Below the pieces are notes generated by a model that saw nothing but the letters and a program-made list of their open reading frames with translations, had not been told where the DNA came from and did not search any database. This document shows, in pieces, positions 6,700 to 13,611 of a stretch of 15,456 nt of DNA. The number at the start of each line of letters is the position of its first letter. Position 1 is the stretch's first letter. Source of the DNA: JBPCRW01 sp050996405 (GTDB lineage: Bacteria; Acidobacteriota; Blastocatellia; Pyrinomonadales; Pyrinomonadaceae); NCBI GenBank assembly GCA_050996405.1, contig JBPCRW010000057.1:1-15456 (forward strand), written 5' to 3'. Made by a program: the position numbers and the translations under genes.

Positions 6700-7794
6700 A
6701 TGAAAATTACAGTTTTAGCAGGCGATGGAATCGGCATCGAAGTGACGCGCGAAGCGGTGAGCGTTTTATCGGAGGTGTCAGACGTTTTCGGATTAAAAAT
6801 CGAGTTTGACGAACAGCTTATCGGCGGCGCGGCGATTCATCAAACAGGCTCGCCTTTTCCCGAACAAACGCGGGCTTCGTGTCTCGAATCGGACGCGGTT
6901 TTGCTCGGCGCGGTCGGCGCGCCCGAATTTGACGAACTCGTTCCCGAACAGCGTCCCGAAATCGGTCTTTTACAATTGAGAAAAACGCTCGGCGGTTTCG
7001 CAAACCTGCGTCCGGCAAAAGCGTTTCCGGCTTTGATTGATTCGTCGCCGCTGCGCCGCGCGATTTTTGAAGGCACGGATTTACTGATTGTCCGCGAACT
7101 GCTCGGCGGTTTATATTTCGGCGAGCCGCGCGGTTTTAACGAAAATAAAACGGAAGCCTTTAACACGATGTGTTATTCGGCGGCGGAAATTGAACGAGTC
7201 GCGCGAATCGCTTTTGAAATGGCACAAAATCGCAAGAAAAAAGTTACGTCGGTTGATAAAGCAAATGTTTTGGAAACGTCGCGTTTGTGGCGCGAAACTG
7301 TAACAAAAGTTGCGAAAAATTTTCCAGATGTGACGCTCGAACATCTTTTCGTTGACGCTTGCGCGATGCATCTGGTGACGAATCCGACGCGCTTTGACGT
7401 AATTTTGACGGAAAATCTGTTTGGCGATATTTTGTCAGACGAAGCGGCGGTGTTGACCGGTTCGCTTGGAATGCTGGCATCGGCAACCGTCGGCGGACAA
7501 ATTGATTTGTATGAGCCGGTTCACGGTTCTGCGCCGGATATTGCCGGAAAAAATATCGCCAATCCGCTCGGCGCGATTGCTTCGGCTGCGCTGTTTTTGC
7601 GCCACACGGCGAAACACGAGCAAGCCGCCGACGCGATTGAAAACGCCATCGAAAGAGTTTTGGCGGAAGGCTATCGAACGGCGGATATTTCAAACGATAA
7701 AACTAATTTTGCGAAAACGAACGAAATCGGCGAACTGGTTTCACAATACGCGGTTGAATCGGCGAATACTAGTTTTGCTTTTCACGCGGTCTAA
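6700..7794 (+). CDS. leuB: 3-isopropylmalate dehydrogenase
   Basis: NAD-dependent oxidative decarboxylation of 3-isopropylmalate in leucine synthesis; cytoplasmic, probably a dimer with bound Mg or Mn. The 364-residue length is normal. It opens MKITVLAGDGIGIEV, has the substrate-contact LLQLRKTLGGFANLRP region (about 88-103), RELLGGLYFGEPRG, and the isocitrate/isopropylmalate dehydrogenase signature NLFGDILSDEAAVLTGSLGM (about residues 233-252). HGSAPDIAGKNIANP (275-289) forms the NAD-binding end. The ATG at 6700 is chosen because it matches the family start; the frame is open to a GTG at 6661, but those bases belong to the preceding palindrome. There is no Shine-Dalgarno sequence, so translation may depend on coupling or an AT-rich unstructured start. 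Confidence 0.95.
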   Translation: MKITVLAGDGIGIEVTREAVSVLSEVSDVFGLKIEFDEQLIGGAAIHQTGSPFPEQTRASCLESDAVLLGAVGAPEFDELVPEQRPEIGLLQLRKTLGGFANLRPAKAFPALIDSSPLRRAIFEGTDLLIVRELLGGLYFGEPRGFNENKTEAFNTMCYSAAEIERVARIAFEMAQNRKKKVTSVDKANVLETSRLWRETVTKVAKNFPDVTLEHLFVDACAMHLVTNPTRFDVILTENLFGDILSDEAAVLTGSLGMLASATVGGQIDLYEPVHGSAPDIAGKNIANPLGAIASAALFLRHTAKHEQAADAIENAIERVLAEGYRTADISNDKTNFAKTNEIGELVSQYAVESANTSFAFHAV

Positions 7795-7800
7795 AAAGGA

Positions 7801-7890
7801 TTTAACGCAAGGACGCTAAGAAGCAAAGGCGCAAAGAAATAATTGTTTTATTTTGCAGATTGAATAAATCCTTGCGCCTTTGCGTTAAAA
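7801..7890. repeat. Palindrome of CGCAAAG words after leuB
   Basis: The left part (7801-7836) is built of ACGCAAGGACGC and GCAAAGGCGCAAAG words; the right part CCTTGCGCCTTTGCGTTAAA (7870-7889) is their inverse. The outer TTTAACGCAA pairs exactly. It begins 6 bp after the leuB stop and ends 14 bp before the leuC start, so it occupies nearly the whole spacer. Confidence 0.65.
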
Positions 7891-7903
7891 ATTATCTTAA
7901 CGA

Positions 7904-9310
7904 ATGAAAACGCTTTACGATAAAATTTGGGAATCGCACATCGTCGCGGAAGAAGCGGGCAAACCCGCGCTGCTTTACATTAACCTTCATTTGATTCACG
8001 AAGTCACCACGCCGCAGGCTTTTGAAGGATTACGGCTGGCGAATCGAAAAGTCCGCCGTCCCGATTTAACTTTCGCCACGCTCGACCACGCGATTCCGAC
8101 CGTCAATCGTCATCTTCCGTTTCGAGATTCGATTGCCGCCGAGCAGGTCGAAACTCTGCGTCAAAATTGCAAAGAGTTCGGCATCAAACTTTTCGATTTA
8201 GACCGCATCGAACAGGGAATTATTCACGTTTTCGGACCCGAACAAGGTTTGACGCAGCCAGGAATGACGATTGTCTGCGGCGATTCGCACACGGCGACGC
8301 ACGGCGCGTTCGGCGCGTTAGCCTTTGGAATCGGAACGAGCGAAGTCGAGCATGTTTTGGCGACGCAATGCCTTCAGCAAACGAAATCGAAAAATTTTCT
8401 GATAAACGTTTCGGGCGCGCTTCCGTTCGGCGTGACGGCAAAGGATTTGATTCTCGGCATCATCAACGAAATCGGCACGGACGGCGCGACCGGATGCGTC
8501 ATCGAATATGCTGGCGAAGCCGTCAAAAATCTTTCGATGGAAGGCAGAATGACCGTCTGCAATATGAGCATCGAAGCCGGAGCGAGAGCCGGATTGGTTG
8601 CGCCCGACGAGAAAACTTTTGCGTATTTAAAAGATAAACCGTTCGCGCCGCAAGGCGAAGCGTGGGAAAAATCCGTCGAGCTTTGGCAAATTTTGCCGGG
8701 CGACGAAGGCGCAAATTTTGATAAAACAATTGAAATCAACGCGACCAATCTTGAACCGTTCGTCACTTGGGGAACGAGTCCGGGAATGAGTGTTAAAATT
8801 ACGGAATCCGTTCCTGAATTATCGGAAGCGAAAGACGACGCGGAACGAAAATCTTTCGAGCGGGCGTTTGAATATATGGATTTGCAGCCCGCGCAGAAAA
8901 TCGAAGAAATCTCGATTGACCGCGCGTTTATCGGCTCTTGCACAAATTCCCGCATCGAAGATTTGCGCGAAGCGGCGAGGATTGCCAAAGGTTACAAAGT
9001 CAATAAAAAGGTCGGCGCGATGGTTGTTCCCGGCTCGATGCAAATAAAAAAACAGGCGGAAGCAGAAGGCTTGGCAAAAATTTTTACGGAAGCGGGTTTT
9101 GAATGGCGCGATGCCGGATGCTCAATGTGTCTGGCAATGAACGAAGACGTTTTGCAAGCGGGCGAACGTTGCGCTTCGACTTCAAACCGCAATTTTGAAG
9201 GTCGTCAAGGACGCGGCGGCAGAACGCATCTCGTCTCGCCCGCGATGGCGGCGGCGGCAGCAATCGCCGGACATTTTGTCGATGTTCGGGATTGGAAGTT
9301 TAAAAATTAG
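7904..9310 (+). CDS. leuC: 3-isopropylmalate dehydratase large subunit
   Basis: Large subunit of the [4Fe-4S] isopropylmalate isomerase, which converts 2- to 3-isopropylmalate together with LeuD. At 468 residues it is full length for the bacterial LeuC type. It starts with LYDKIWESHIV, has DHAIPTVNR and CGDSHTATHGAFGALAFGIG (substrate and cluster environment, residues 124-143), and the three cluster cysteines at 346 (GSCTNSR), 406 and 409 (GCSMC). The TSNRNFEGRQG motif follows at about 425-435. The ATG at 7904 gives the family start and has no ribosome site. It lies directly downstream of leuB and upstream of leuD, as one likely transcript. Confidence 0.96.
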   Translation: MKTLYDKIWESHIVAEEAGKPALLYINLHLIHEVTTPQAFEGLRLANRKVRRPDLTFATLDHAIPTVNRHLPFRDSIAAEQVETLRQNCKEFGIKLFDLDRIEQGIIHVFGPEQGLTQPGMTIVCGDSHTATHGAFGALAFGIGTSEVEHVLATQCLQQTKSKNFLINVSGALPFGVTAKDLILGIINEIGTDGATGCVIEYAGEAVKNLSMEGRMTVCNMSIEAGARAGLVAPDEKTFAYLKDKPFAPQGEAWEKSVELWQILPGDEGANFDKTIEINATNLEPFVTWGTSPGMSVKITESVPELSEAKDDAERKSFERAFEYMDLQPAQKIEEISIDRAFIGSCTNSRIEDLREAARIAKGYKVNKKVGAMVVPGSMQIKKQAEAEGLAKIFTEAGFEWRDAGCSMCLAMNEDVLQAGERCASTSNRNFEGRQGRGGRTHLVSPAMAAAAAIAGHFVDVRDWKFKN

Positions 9311-9313
9311 TTT

Positions 9314-9376
9314 GTCGAGTTAGCGAAAACTTGCAAAATTCAGTCAACTCGGCAAACTCGGCAAACTCGCTCAACT
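9314..9376. repeat. Tandem/inverted AACTCGGCA repeats between leuC and leuD
   Basis: The right half (9344-9376) holds near-tandem words TCAACTCGG, CAAACTCGG, CAAACTCGC, TCAACT. The left half (9314-9334) carries the inverse GTCGAGTTAGCGAAAACTTGC in degenerate form. It begins 3 bp after the leuC stop and runs to the base before the leuD ATG, leaving no room for a ribosome site. Confidence 0.6.
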
Positions 9377-9967
9377 ATGAAAAAATTCACAAAACATACC
9401 GGAAAAGCCGCCCCGCTTTTTCAGGCGAACGTTGACACCGACCAGATTATTCCGAAACAGTTTTTGAAAAGCATCAAGCGCGCAGGTTTCGGCGCGAATC
9501 TTTTTAACGATTGGCGTTTTTTGAATGACGGAACGCCGAACCCGGAATTTATTTTAAACCAGCCGCGTTATAAAAACGCTTCGATTCTGCTGGCGGGGAA
9601 AAATTTCGGATGTGGTTCGTCGCGCGAACACGCGCCGTGGGCTTTGGCGGAATATGGTTTTCGCGCCATCGTCGCGCCGTCGTTTGCCGATATTTTTTAC
9701 AACAACAGTTTGAAAAACGGTCTTTTGCCGGTCGTTTTAACGGAAGAAAAAGTTTCCGAACTCGTGCGCCGCACTGTCGAAACCGAAAATTATTTATTGA
9801 CGATTGACCTTGAAAATCAGACCGTTTCCGACGAACAGAATTTCCGCGAGAAATTTTCAATTAACGAATTCAGCCGCGATTGCCTGCTCAAAGGCTTGGA
9901 CGACATCGCTCTGACTTTGCAGCACGAAGCGAAAATCGACGCTTACGAAAATCGTTTTACAAAATGA
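9377..9967 (+). CDS. leuD: 3-isopropylmalate dehydratase small subunit
   Basis: Small, swivelling subunit of the LeuCD isomerase; it closes over the Fe-S active site of LeuC. Length 196 residues, standard for the bacterial type. It starts KKFTKHTGKAAPLFQANVDT, then DQIIPKQFLKSIKRAGFG, with NFGCGSSREHAPWALAEYGF (about residues 75-94) as the diagnostic motif whose serines and arginine contact substrate, and APSFADIFYNNSLKNGLLP afterwards. The ATG at 9377 matches the family start. It is preceded directly by a repeat and lacks a Shine-Dalgarno sequence. It is the last gene of the leu operon; a palindrome begins 7 bp after its stop. Confidence 0.95.
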   Translation: MKKFTKHTGKAAPLFQANVDTDQIIPKQFLKSIKRAGFGANLFNDWRFLNDGTPNPEFILNQPRYKNASILLAGKNFGCGSSREHAPWALAEYGFRAIVAPSFADIFYNNSLKNGLLPVVLTEEKVSELVRRTVETENYLLTIDLENQTVSDEQNFREKFSINEFSRDCLLKGLDDIALTLQHEAKIDAYENRFTK

Positions 9968-9974
9968 AAAAAGG

Positions 9975-10053
9975 AATAGGACGCGGATTTTCACGGATTC
10001 GACAGATTTTCGCGGATTATTAAAATCATATCAGCGTTCATCCGCGTCCTATT
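9975..10053. repeat. Palindrome of GCGGATT words after leuD
   Basis: Perfect 14-bp arms AATAGGACGCGGAT (9975-9988) and ATCCGCGTCCTATT (10040-10053). The 51-base interior carries degenerate tandem words such as TTTTCACGGATTCG and TTTTCGCGGATT. The right arm is followed by TTTAAAT. It may end the leu transcript, and its word type is seen widely as a dispersed intergenic repeat in several bacterial phyla. Confidence 0.8.
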
Positions 10054-10085
10054 TTTAAATTTAAAATTGAAATCTACAATCTCAT

Positions 10086-10114
10086 TTGACACTCACTTTT
10101 CCGCAAGTTACCAT
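10086..10114 (+). promoter_or_regulatory. Candidate promoter of the Cys/Met PLP-enzyme gene
   Basis: TTGACA (10086-10091), 17-bp spacer, TACCAT (10109-10114). The start would be near 10121, leaving a leader of about 77 nt. I saw no SAM riboswitch or T-box in it. This separates the gene from the leu operon. Confidence 0.55.
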
Positions 10115-10197
10115 AAATTCCTTGTTAATAAACGGATTTTGCGGAATAATTTTACTATCAAAGACTAAAATCAAGCGACTAATTTCTGCCTTGTTTT

Positions 10198-11331
10198 ATG
10201 GGTTTTTCAACGATTGCAATTCACGCCGGTAACGAACCGGATACCGCGACGGGTGCGGTCAGCGTGCCGATTTATCAAACCTCGACCTACGCGCAGGAAG
10301 CTCTCGGCAAACACAAAGGTTACGAATACGCGCGAACGCAGAATCCAACCCGTTCCGCGCTCGAAAAAAATATCGCCGCGCTTGAAAATACGAAATTCGG
10401 CTACGCTTTCGCGTCGGGAATGTCGGCGATTGACGGTTGTTTGAAACTCGTCAAAGCGGGCGACCATGTGATTGTCGGCGACAACACTTACGGCGGAACT
10501 TACAGACTTTTCAGCCGCGTTTTGTCGAATTACGGAATCGAGTTTGAATACGTTGATACAACCGACGTTTCAAATGTCGAGAGGGCGTTTAAATCGAATA
10601 CGAAAATGGTTTTTGTCGAAACGCCGACCAATCCCGTGATGAGCGTCACGGATTTAAAAGCCGTTTCGGATGTCGCGCACCAGCACGGCGCGCGTGTCGT
10701 CTGCGACAATACTTTTATGTCGCCGTATTTGCAGCGTCCGACGGATTTCGGCGTGGATATTGTCGTTCATTCGACGACGAAATATCTCAACGGTCATTCG
10801 GATTCAGTCGGCGGATTTGTCGCGCTCGACAATGAAGAAGACGCGAACTGGATTCAGTTTATTCAAAACGGAATCGGCGCGATTTTGTCGCCGTTCGATT
10901 CGTTTCTGGTTTTGCGCGGCACGAAAACTTTAGCCGTGAGAATGGAAGCGCATGACAAAAATGGACGCGCCGCAGCTAATTTTTTAGCCGAACATCCGAA
11001 GGTTGAGAAGGTTTATTATCCGGGTTTGACATCGCATCCGCAGCACGAACTCGCAAAGCGGCAGCAAAAAGGTTTCGGCGGAATGGTCGCCTTTGAAACC
11101 GGCTCGCTTGCAAACGCAAAAAGGGTTTTAGAAAACGTCAAAGTTTGCACTCTGGCGGAAAGTTTGGGCGGCGTGGAAAGTTTGATTTCGCATCCGGCGA
11201 CGATGACGCACGCTTCCGTGCCAATCGAAAAACGCAAACAACTGGGCATTACCGACGGACTCGTGCGCGTTTCGGTCGGCATCGAAGACATCGAAGATAT
11301 TATTTCAGATTTAGACCAGGCACTTGGTTAG
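10198..11331 (+). CDS. Cystathionine gamma-synthase/gamma-lyase family PLP enzyme
   Basis: Cys/Met metabolism PLP-dependent enzyme, 377 residues, cytoplasmic. It begins GFSTIAIHAGNEPDTATGAV and has the tyrosine/arginine PLP-phosphate contact YEYARTQNPTR, FASGMSAI, ETPTNP and the Schiff-base lysine K195 in HSTTKYLNGHSD. The end SLGGVESLISHPATMTH and GLVRVSVGIEDIEDI is typical. Sequence alone cannot separate cystathionine gamma-lyase (cysteine from cystathionine) from gamma-synthase or O-acylhomoserine sulfhydrylase. The short loop pattern and EHPKVEKVYYPGL favour the CGS/CGL group. It has its own promoter and no ribosome site. Its stop codon is the first three bases of the downstream palindrome. 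Confidence 0.92.
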   Translation: MGFSTIAIHAGNEPDTATGAVSVPIYQTSTYAQEALGKHKGYEYARTQNPTRSALEKNIAALENTKFGYAFASGMSAIDGCLKLVKAGDHVIVGDNTYGGTYRLFSRVLSNYGIEFEYVDTTDVSNVERAFKSNTKMVFVETPTNPVMSVTDLKAVSDVAHQHGARVVCDNTFMSPYLQRPTDFGVDIVVHSTTKYLNGHSDSVGGFVALDNEEDANWIQFIQNGIGAILSPFDSFLVLRGTKTLAVRMEAHDKNGRAAANFLAEHPKVEKVYYPGLTSHPQHELAKRQQKGFGGMVAFETGSLANAKRVLENVKVCTLAESLGGVESLISHPATMTHASVPIEKRKQLGITDGLVRVSVGIEDIEDIISDLDQALG

Positions 11332-11409
11332 TGGTAAATGGTGAATGGTGAATGGTGAGTTGAAGAAAAATTCTTTCACTCACCACTCATCATTCACCAC
11401 TTACCACTA
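11329..11409. repeat. 32-bp-arm palindrome of GGTGAAT words
   Basis: Arms 11329-11360 and 11378-11409 are complementary at 29 of 32 positions, around 17 bases. Each arm is itself a degenerate tandem of TGGTGAA/TGGTGAG units. The left arm includes the stop TAG of the PLP-enzyme gene, and the right arm ends 8 bp before the PP2C start. Strong hairpin; the right side is followed by seven A, so on the minus strand it would be preceded by a T run. Confidence 0.88.
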
Positions 11410-11417
11410 AAAAAATT

Positions 11418-12341
11418 ATGTTAATGATTGAAATTTACGCTGCTTCTCATGTCGGGCGTGTTCGGCGCGGCAATGAGGACAACTATCTTTTATTGAACAT
11501 CACGGATTCACAGGCGTGGTCGAGTTCGCAGGATGTCGGCGATTTTGTCGTCGAATCACAGAAATTCGAGGTTGGTGAAAACGGAATTGTGCTTGCCGTT
11601 TCGGACGGAATGGGCGGCGCGCTTGCCGGTGAAGTTGCCAGCAAAATGGCGATTGAAACTGTCGTCGAAAGGCTGCTGGACACTGACCCGGAGAAAACCA
11701 TTTCCCCTGAAAATCAGACTAACTCGGTTGTTGAAAAACTTTACGACGCGACCGTTTATGCCAATAATCTGATTCATCGCCGCGGTCGCTCAGACCCGCA
11801 ATATACCGGAATGGGCGCGACTTTTACCGGAATGGGCGTGACGGGCGACGGCGTGGATTTAGTGCAAGTCGGCGACAGCCGCGCCTACCTGGTTCGCAAC
11901 GCGAAAATTTATCAGATAACGAAAGACCAATCTCTGGTTCAGCAGTTGATTGATTCGGGGCAAATCAAACAGCACGAAGCAGAAAGCCACACGCTCAAAA
12001 ATGTGATTTTGCAGGCACTCGGCGCGCAGCCCGAAGTTTATCCCGTTCCGGCGCGTCTGATTCCGCAGCGCGACGACATTCTTCTGCTGTGCAGCGACGG
12101 TTTATCGAATAAACTACCCGCCGAAGATTTACTGAAAATTATTAACGAAGATATGAACCGGCTCAATGTCGCCTGCGGGCAATTAATTAACGAAGCAAAC
12201 GCGCGCGGCGGCGAAGACAACATCACTTTGATTTTAGCGAAACTTTCGGGCAGCGATTTGCCCGAAGCGACCGACGACGAAGTTAAAATAGAAATTTTAA
12301 ATTTTCCAGACATTCACGATACTGCCGACCAAGACGTTTAA
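11418..12341 (+). CDS. PP2C-family protein serine/threonine phosphatase
   Basis: Metal-dependent (PPM) phosphatase of the PrpC/Stp type, removing phosphate from Ser/Thr of proteins, probably opposing Hanks-type kinases encoded elsewhere. Metal-site motifs are all present: RRGNEDN (D21), AVSDGMGG (D63, G64), MGATFTG, VQVGDSRAYLV, LLCSDGLSNKL (D227) and GGEDNIT (D267). The length of 307 exceeds minimal bacterial PP2C (about 240) through an insertion after the first strand (roughly residues 29-50) and an acidic tail after 275. No membrane segment is seen, so it should be cytoplasmic. The ATG at 11418 or the one at 11424 could be the start; neither has a ribosome site. Confidence 0.92.
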   Translation: MLMIEIYAASHVGRVRRGNEDNYLLLNITDSQAWSSSQDVGDFVVESQKFEVGENGIVLAVSDGMGGALAGEVASKMAIETVVERLLDTDPEKTISPENQTNSVVEKLYDATVYANNLIHRRGRSDPQYTGMGATFTGMGVTGDGVDLVQVGDSRAYLVRNAKIYQITKDQSLVQQLIDSGQIKQHEAESHTLKNVILQALGAQPEVYPVPARLIPQRDDILLLCSDGLSNKLPAEDLLKIINEDMNRLNVACGQLINEANARGGEDNITLILAKLSGSDLPEATDDEVKIEILNFPDIHDTADQDV

Positions 12342-12343
12342 AC

Positions 12344-12417
12344 TGCAAAATGCACAGTGCAAAATGCAAAATTGAAATCCGATTCTTTATTTTGCACTGT
12401 GCATTTTGCACTGTGCA
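12344..12417. repeat. Palindrome between two convergent genes
   Basis: Perfect 22-bp arms 12344-12365 and 12389-12410, built from GCAAAAT and GCACAGT words, which can pair in more than one register because extra word copies flank them. It lies 2 bp beyond the PP2C stop and ends at the NfeD stop (12418-12420), so it could act as a bidirectional terminator. Confidence 0.88.
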
Positions 12418-12894
12418 TTAATTTTGCTTTCTCCATTCCGGCAACTCGCCGGTTCTCCGAACGTAAAGTGAAGAACCTTTGACGCTGACGACTTCGACCT
12501 TTTCGCCTTCAACTAAAGGTAATTCGCCTTCTTCGGGAAAAGCCGTCCACGTCGAACCGAAAACTTTTACTTCGCCTTTCGCCATCGCGCCGCGACTTGC
12601 GCCCGAAACCGTGCCGATTTGTCCGGGCAGCGAATCTTTTCCCGACCTGAGTTTATTTTCGTCGTCGTGCGAATAATAATTTGCGAAAATCGTGCGCGAA
12701 AGCGCGGTCAAAATAATCGAAACAACCGCGAAAATCAAAAATTGCCAGCCTAAGCCAAATCCTAAATATCCGACAAAAGCCGCACAGAGCGCGCCGATGC
12801 CGAACCAGAGCAACACAAAACCAAGCGTGAAAACTTCGGCGATGATTAAAATCACGCCCAACACGATCCACAAAATCCACGCTAACGATTCCAT
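12418..12894 (-). CDS. NfeD-like membrane protein (short form)
   Basis: Short NfeD protein of 158 residues. An N-terminal hydrophobic half has three or four helices: residues about 4-25 (LAWILWIVLGVILIIAEVFT), a Gly-rich segment to about 45 (LLWFGIGALCAAFVGYLGFG) and WQFLIFAVVSIILTALS at about 50-66. A soluble OB-fold follows (about 90-150: GQIGTVSGAS, GEVKVFGSTWTAF, EKVEVVSVKGSSLYVRR). Members of this family usually work with SPFH/stomatin-type proteins in membrane microdomains; no such partner is in view. The ATG at 12894 is chosen because the upstream extension (to 12990) is polar and would disrupt the first membrane helix. No ribosome site. Confidence 0.85.
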   Translation of the reverse strand: MESLAWILWIVLGVILIIAEVFTLGFVLLWFGIGALCAAFVGYLGFGLGWQFLIFAVVSIILTALSRTIFANYYSHDDENKLRSGKDSLPGQIGTVSGASRGAMAKGEVKVFGSTWTAFPEEGELPLVEGEKVEVVSVKGSSLYVRRTGELPEWRKQN

Positions 12895-12975
12895 ATTTTT
12901 CAGAAATTGAAACGATTCTTTTCCGCAATCAGTATGGCAACAAATAAAATTTTTGTCATTTGATTTCGCGCCCGT

Positions 12976-13003
12976 TTGCCGCTTCGTCAAAACTCGTGAT
13001 AAT
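12976..13003 (+). promoter_or_regulatory. Candidate tRNA-Leu promoter
   Basis: TTGCCG (12976-12981), 16-bp spacer, GATAAT (12998-13003). The start would be near 13010, just ahead of the mature 5' end at 13015. Confidence 0.5.
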
Positions 13004-13014
13004 CTTTTTCTCGT

Positions 13015-13102
13015 GCTGGGGTGGCGGAATAGGTAGACGCACAGGACTTAAAATCCTGTGTCCCTTGTGGACGTGCGGGTTCGATTCCCGCCCTCAGCAC
13101 CA
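13015..13102 (+). tRNA. tRNA-Leu (anticodon UAA)
   Basis: An 88-base class II tRNA. Acceptor GCTGGGG (13015-13021) pairs with CCTCAGC (13092-13098) with one G-T pair; discriminator A at 13099 and an encoded CCA at 13100-13102. The anticodon arm is CAGGA-CTTAAAA-TCCTG, giving anticodon TAA, which reads UUA and by wobble UUG. The variable arm forms GTCC-CTTGT-GGAC, and the T arm GCGGG-TTCGATT-CCCGC is intact. Leu tRNAs are common integration sites, and the accessory region begins right after this gene. Confidence 0.97.
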
Positions 13103-13218
13103 CATATGTCTTAATCAAAACCAATAAATACCGCGCTATCCAATTAAACAAAAGACTTTATTACTTTTTATACCTGCCGAATAAACCCAAGAAACCGATA
13201 AAAACTTTGAATAATGGA

Positions 13219-13250
13219 CAAAAAGCGGACAGGTTCTATTGCGCTTTTTG
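13219..13250 (-). terminator. Possible terminator of the decayed reading frame
   Basis: CAAAAAGCG (13219-13227) and CGCTTTTTG (13242-13250) are perfect complements around a 14-base loop, with T-rich arms on either strand. The stop codon of the minus-strand frame ending at 13236 lies in the loop, which suggests that frame was once a gene end. The stem has only three G-C pairs besides its end, so it is weak. Confidence 0.35.
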
Positions 13251-13610
13251 CCAGACGTAAAACCATTTGTTTTGCTGTTTAATAATTGCCAGCGGAGAAC
13301 GCCCGTGTATTCGGGCGGTATGTAAGCTGATGAGAATATGACATTCCAAATAGCCTGAAAATCCGGCGGAAAATTCCCGCCGCCCAAATTCACGCCCGAC
13401 ACCGTAATAACCAATGGTGCTAGTTCGTGATGCTGAAAACAAAAGACTTAGCAATTCATAAAAAGCGTTATTTCGTGATTTTGCTGAAATTCGCTGAGAT
13501 TTGCCGAAAGTCACTTTCAAAGTAAAAATGAGTTTCCTTTATTTTCAACAACTTAGCTTTTTTCAAACTAGCACCATTGGTTAATAGGGAAAAACTTGCC
13601 GTCCGCCTTT
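13236..13610 (-). pseudogene. Reading frame interrupted by a MITE-like insertion
   Basis: If 13410-13581 and one TAATA copy are removed, a minus-strand frame runs on through the junction: ...NKKGGRQVFPYYGVGREF, then GRREFSAGFSGYLECH and so on to WFYVWQKAQ and a stop at 13236. The joined piece has about 70 codons without a stop and a protein-like composition. I do not recognise the family. It has no start of its own and lies one frame away from the end of the membrane protein at 13612, so it may be the lost C-terminal part of that gene after a frameshift. A second frame also stays open across the restored junction (reading FFPITVSGVNLGGG), so the choice of frame is not certain. Confidence 0.35.
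13410..13581. mobile_element. MITE-like element with TIRs and target duplication
   Basis: A 172-bp element without coding capacity. Its ends are perfect 16-bp inverted repeats, ACCAATGGTGCTAGTT at 13410-13425 and its complement at 13566-13581. It is flanked by direct repeats TAATA at 13405-13409 and 13582-13586, a 5-bp target-site duplication. The 140-bp interior is AT-rich and has no open frame of note. Such an element would move with a transposase encoded elsewhere. I could not assign the termini to an IS family. Confidence 0.8.
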
Positions 13611-13611
13611 T

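Noticed and set aside
10121..10197. Riboswitch in the leader of the PLP-enzyme gene
   Set aside because: The 77-nt leader shows no SAM-, cobalamin- or T-box-like conserved elements or terminator stem.
13136..13414. Alternative minus-strand frame (VITVSGVNLGGG...) as an independent gene
   Set aside because: It begins inside the MITE terminus and has no start signal. It remains a competing frame for the restored gene, but not an intact gene.
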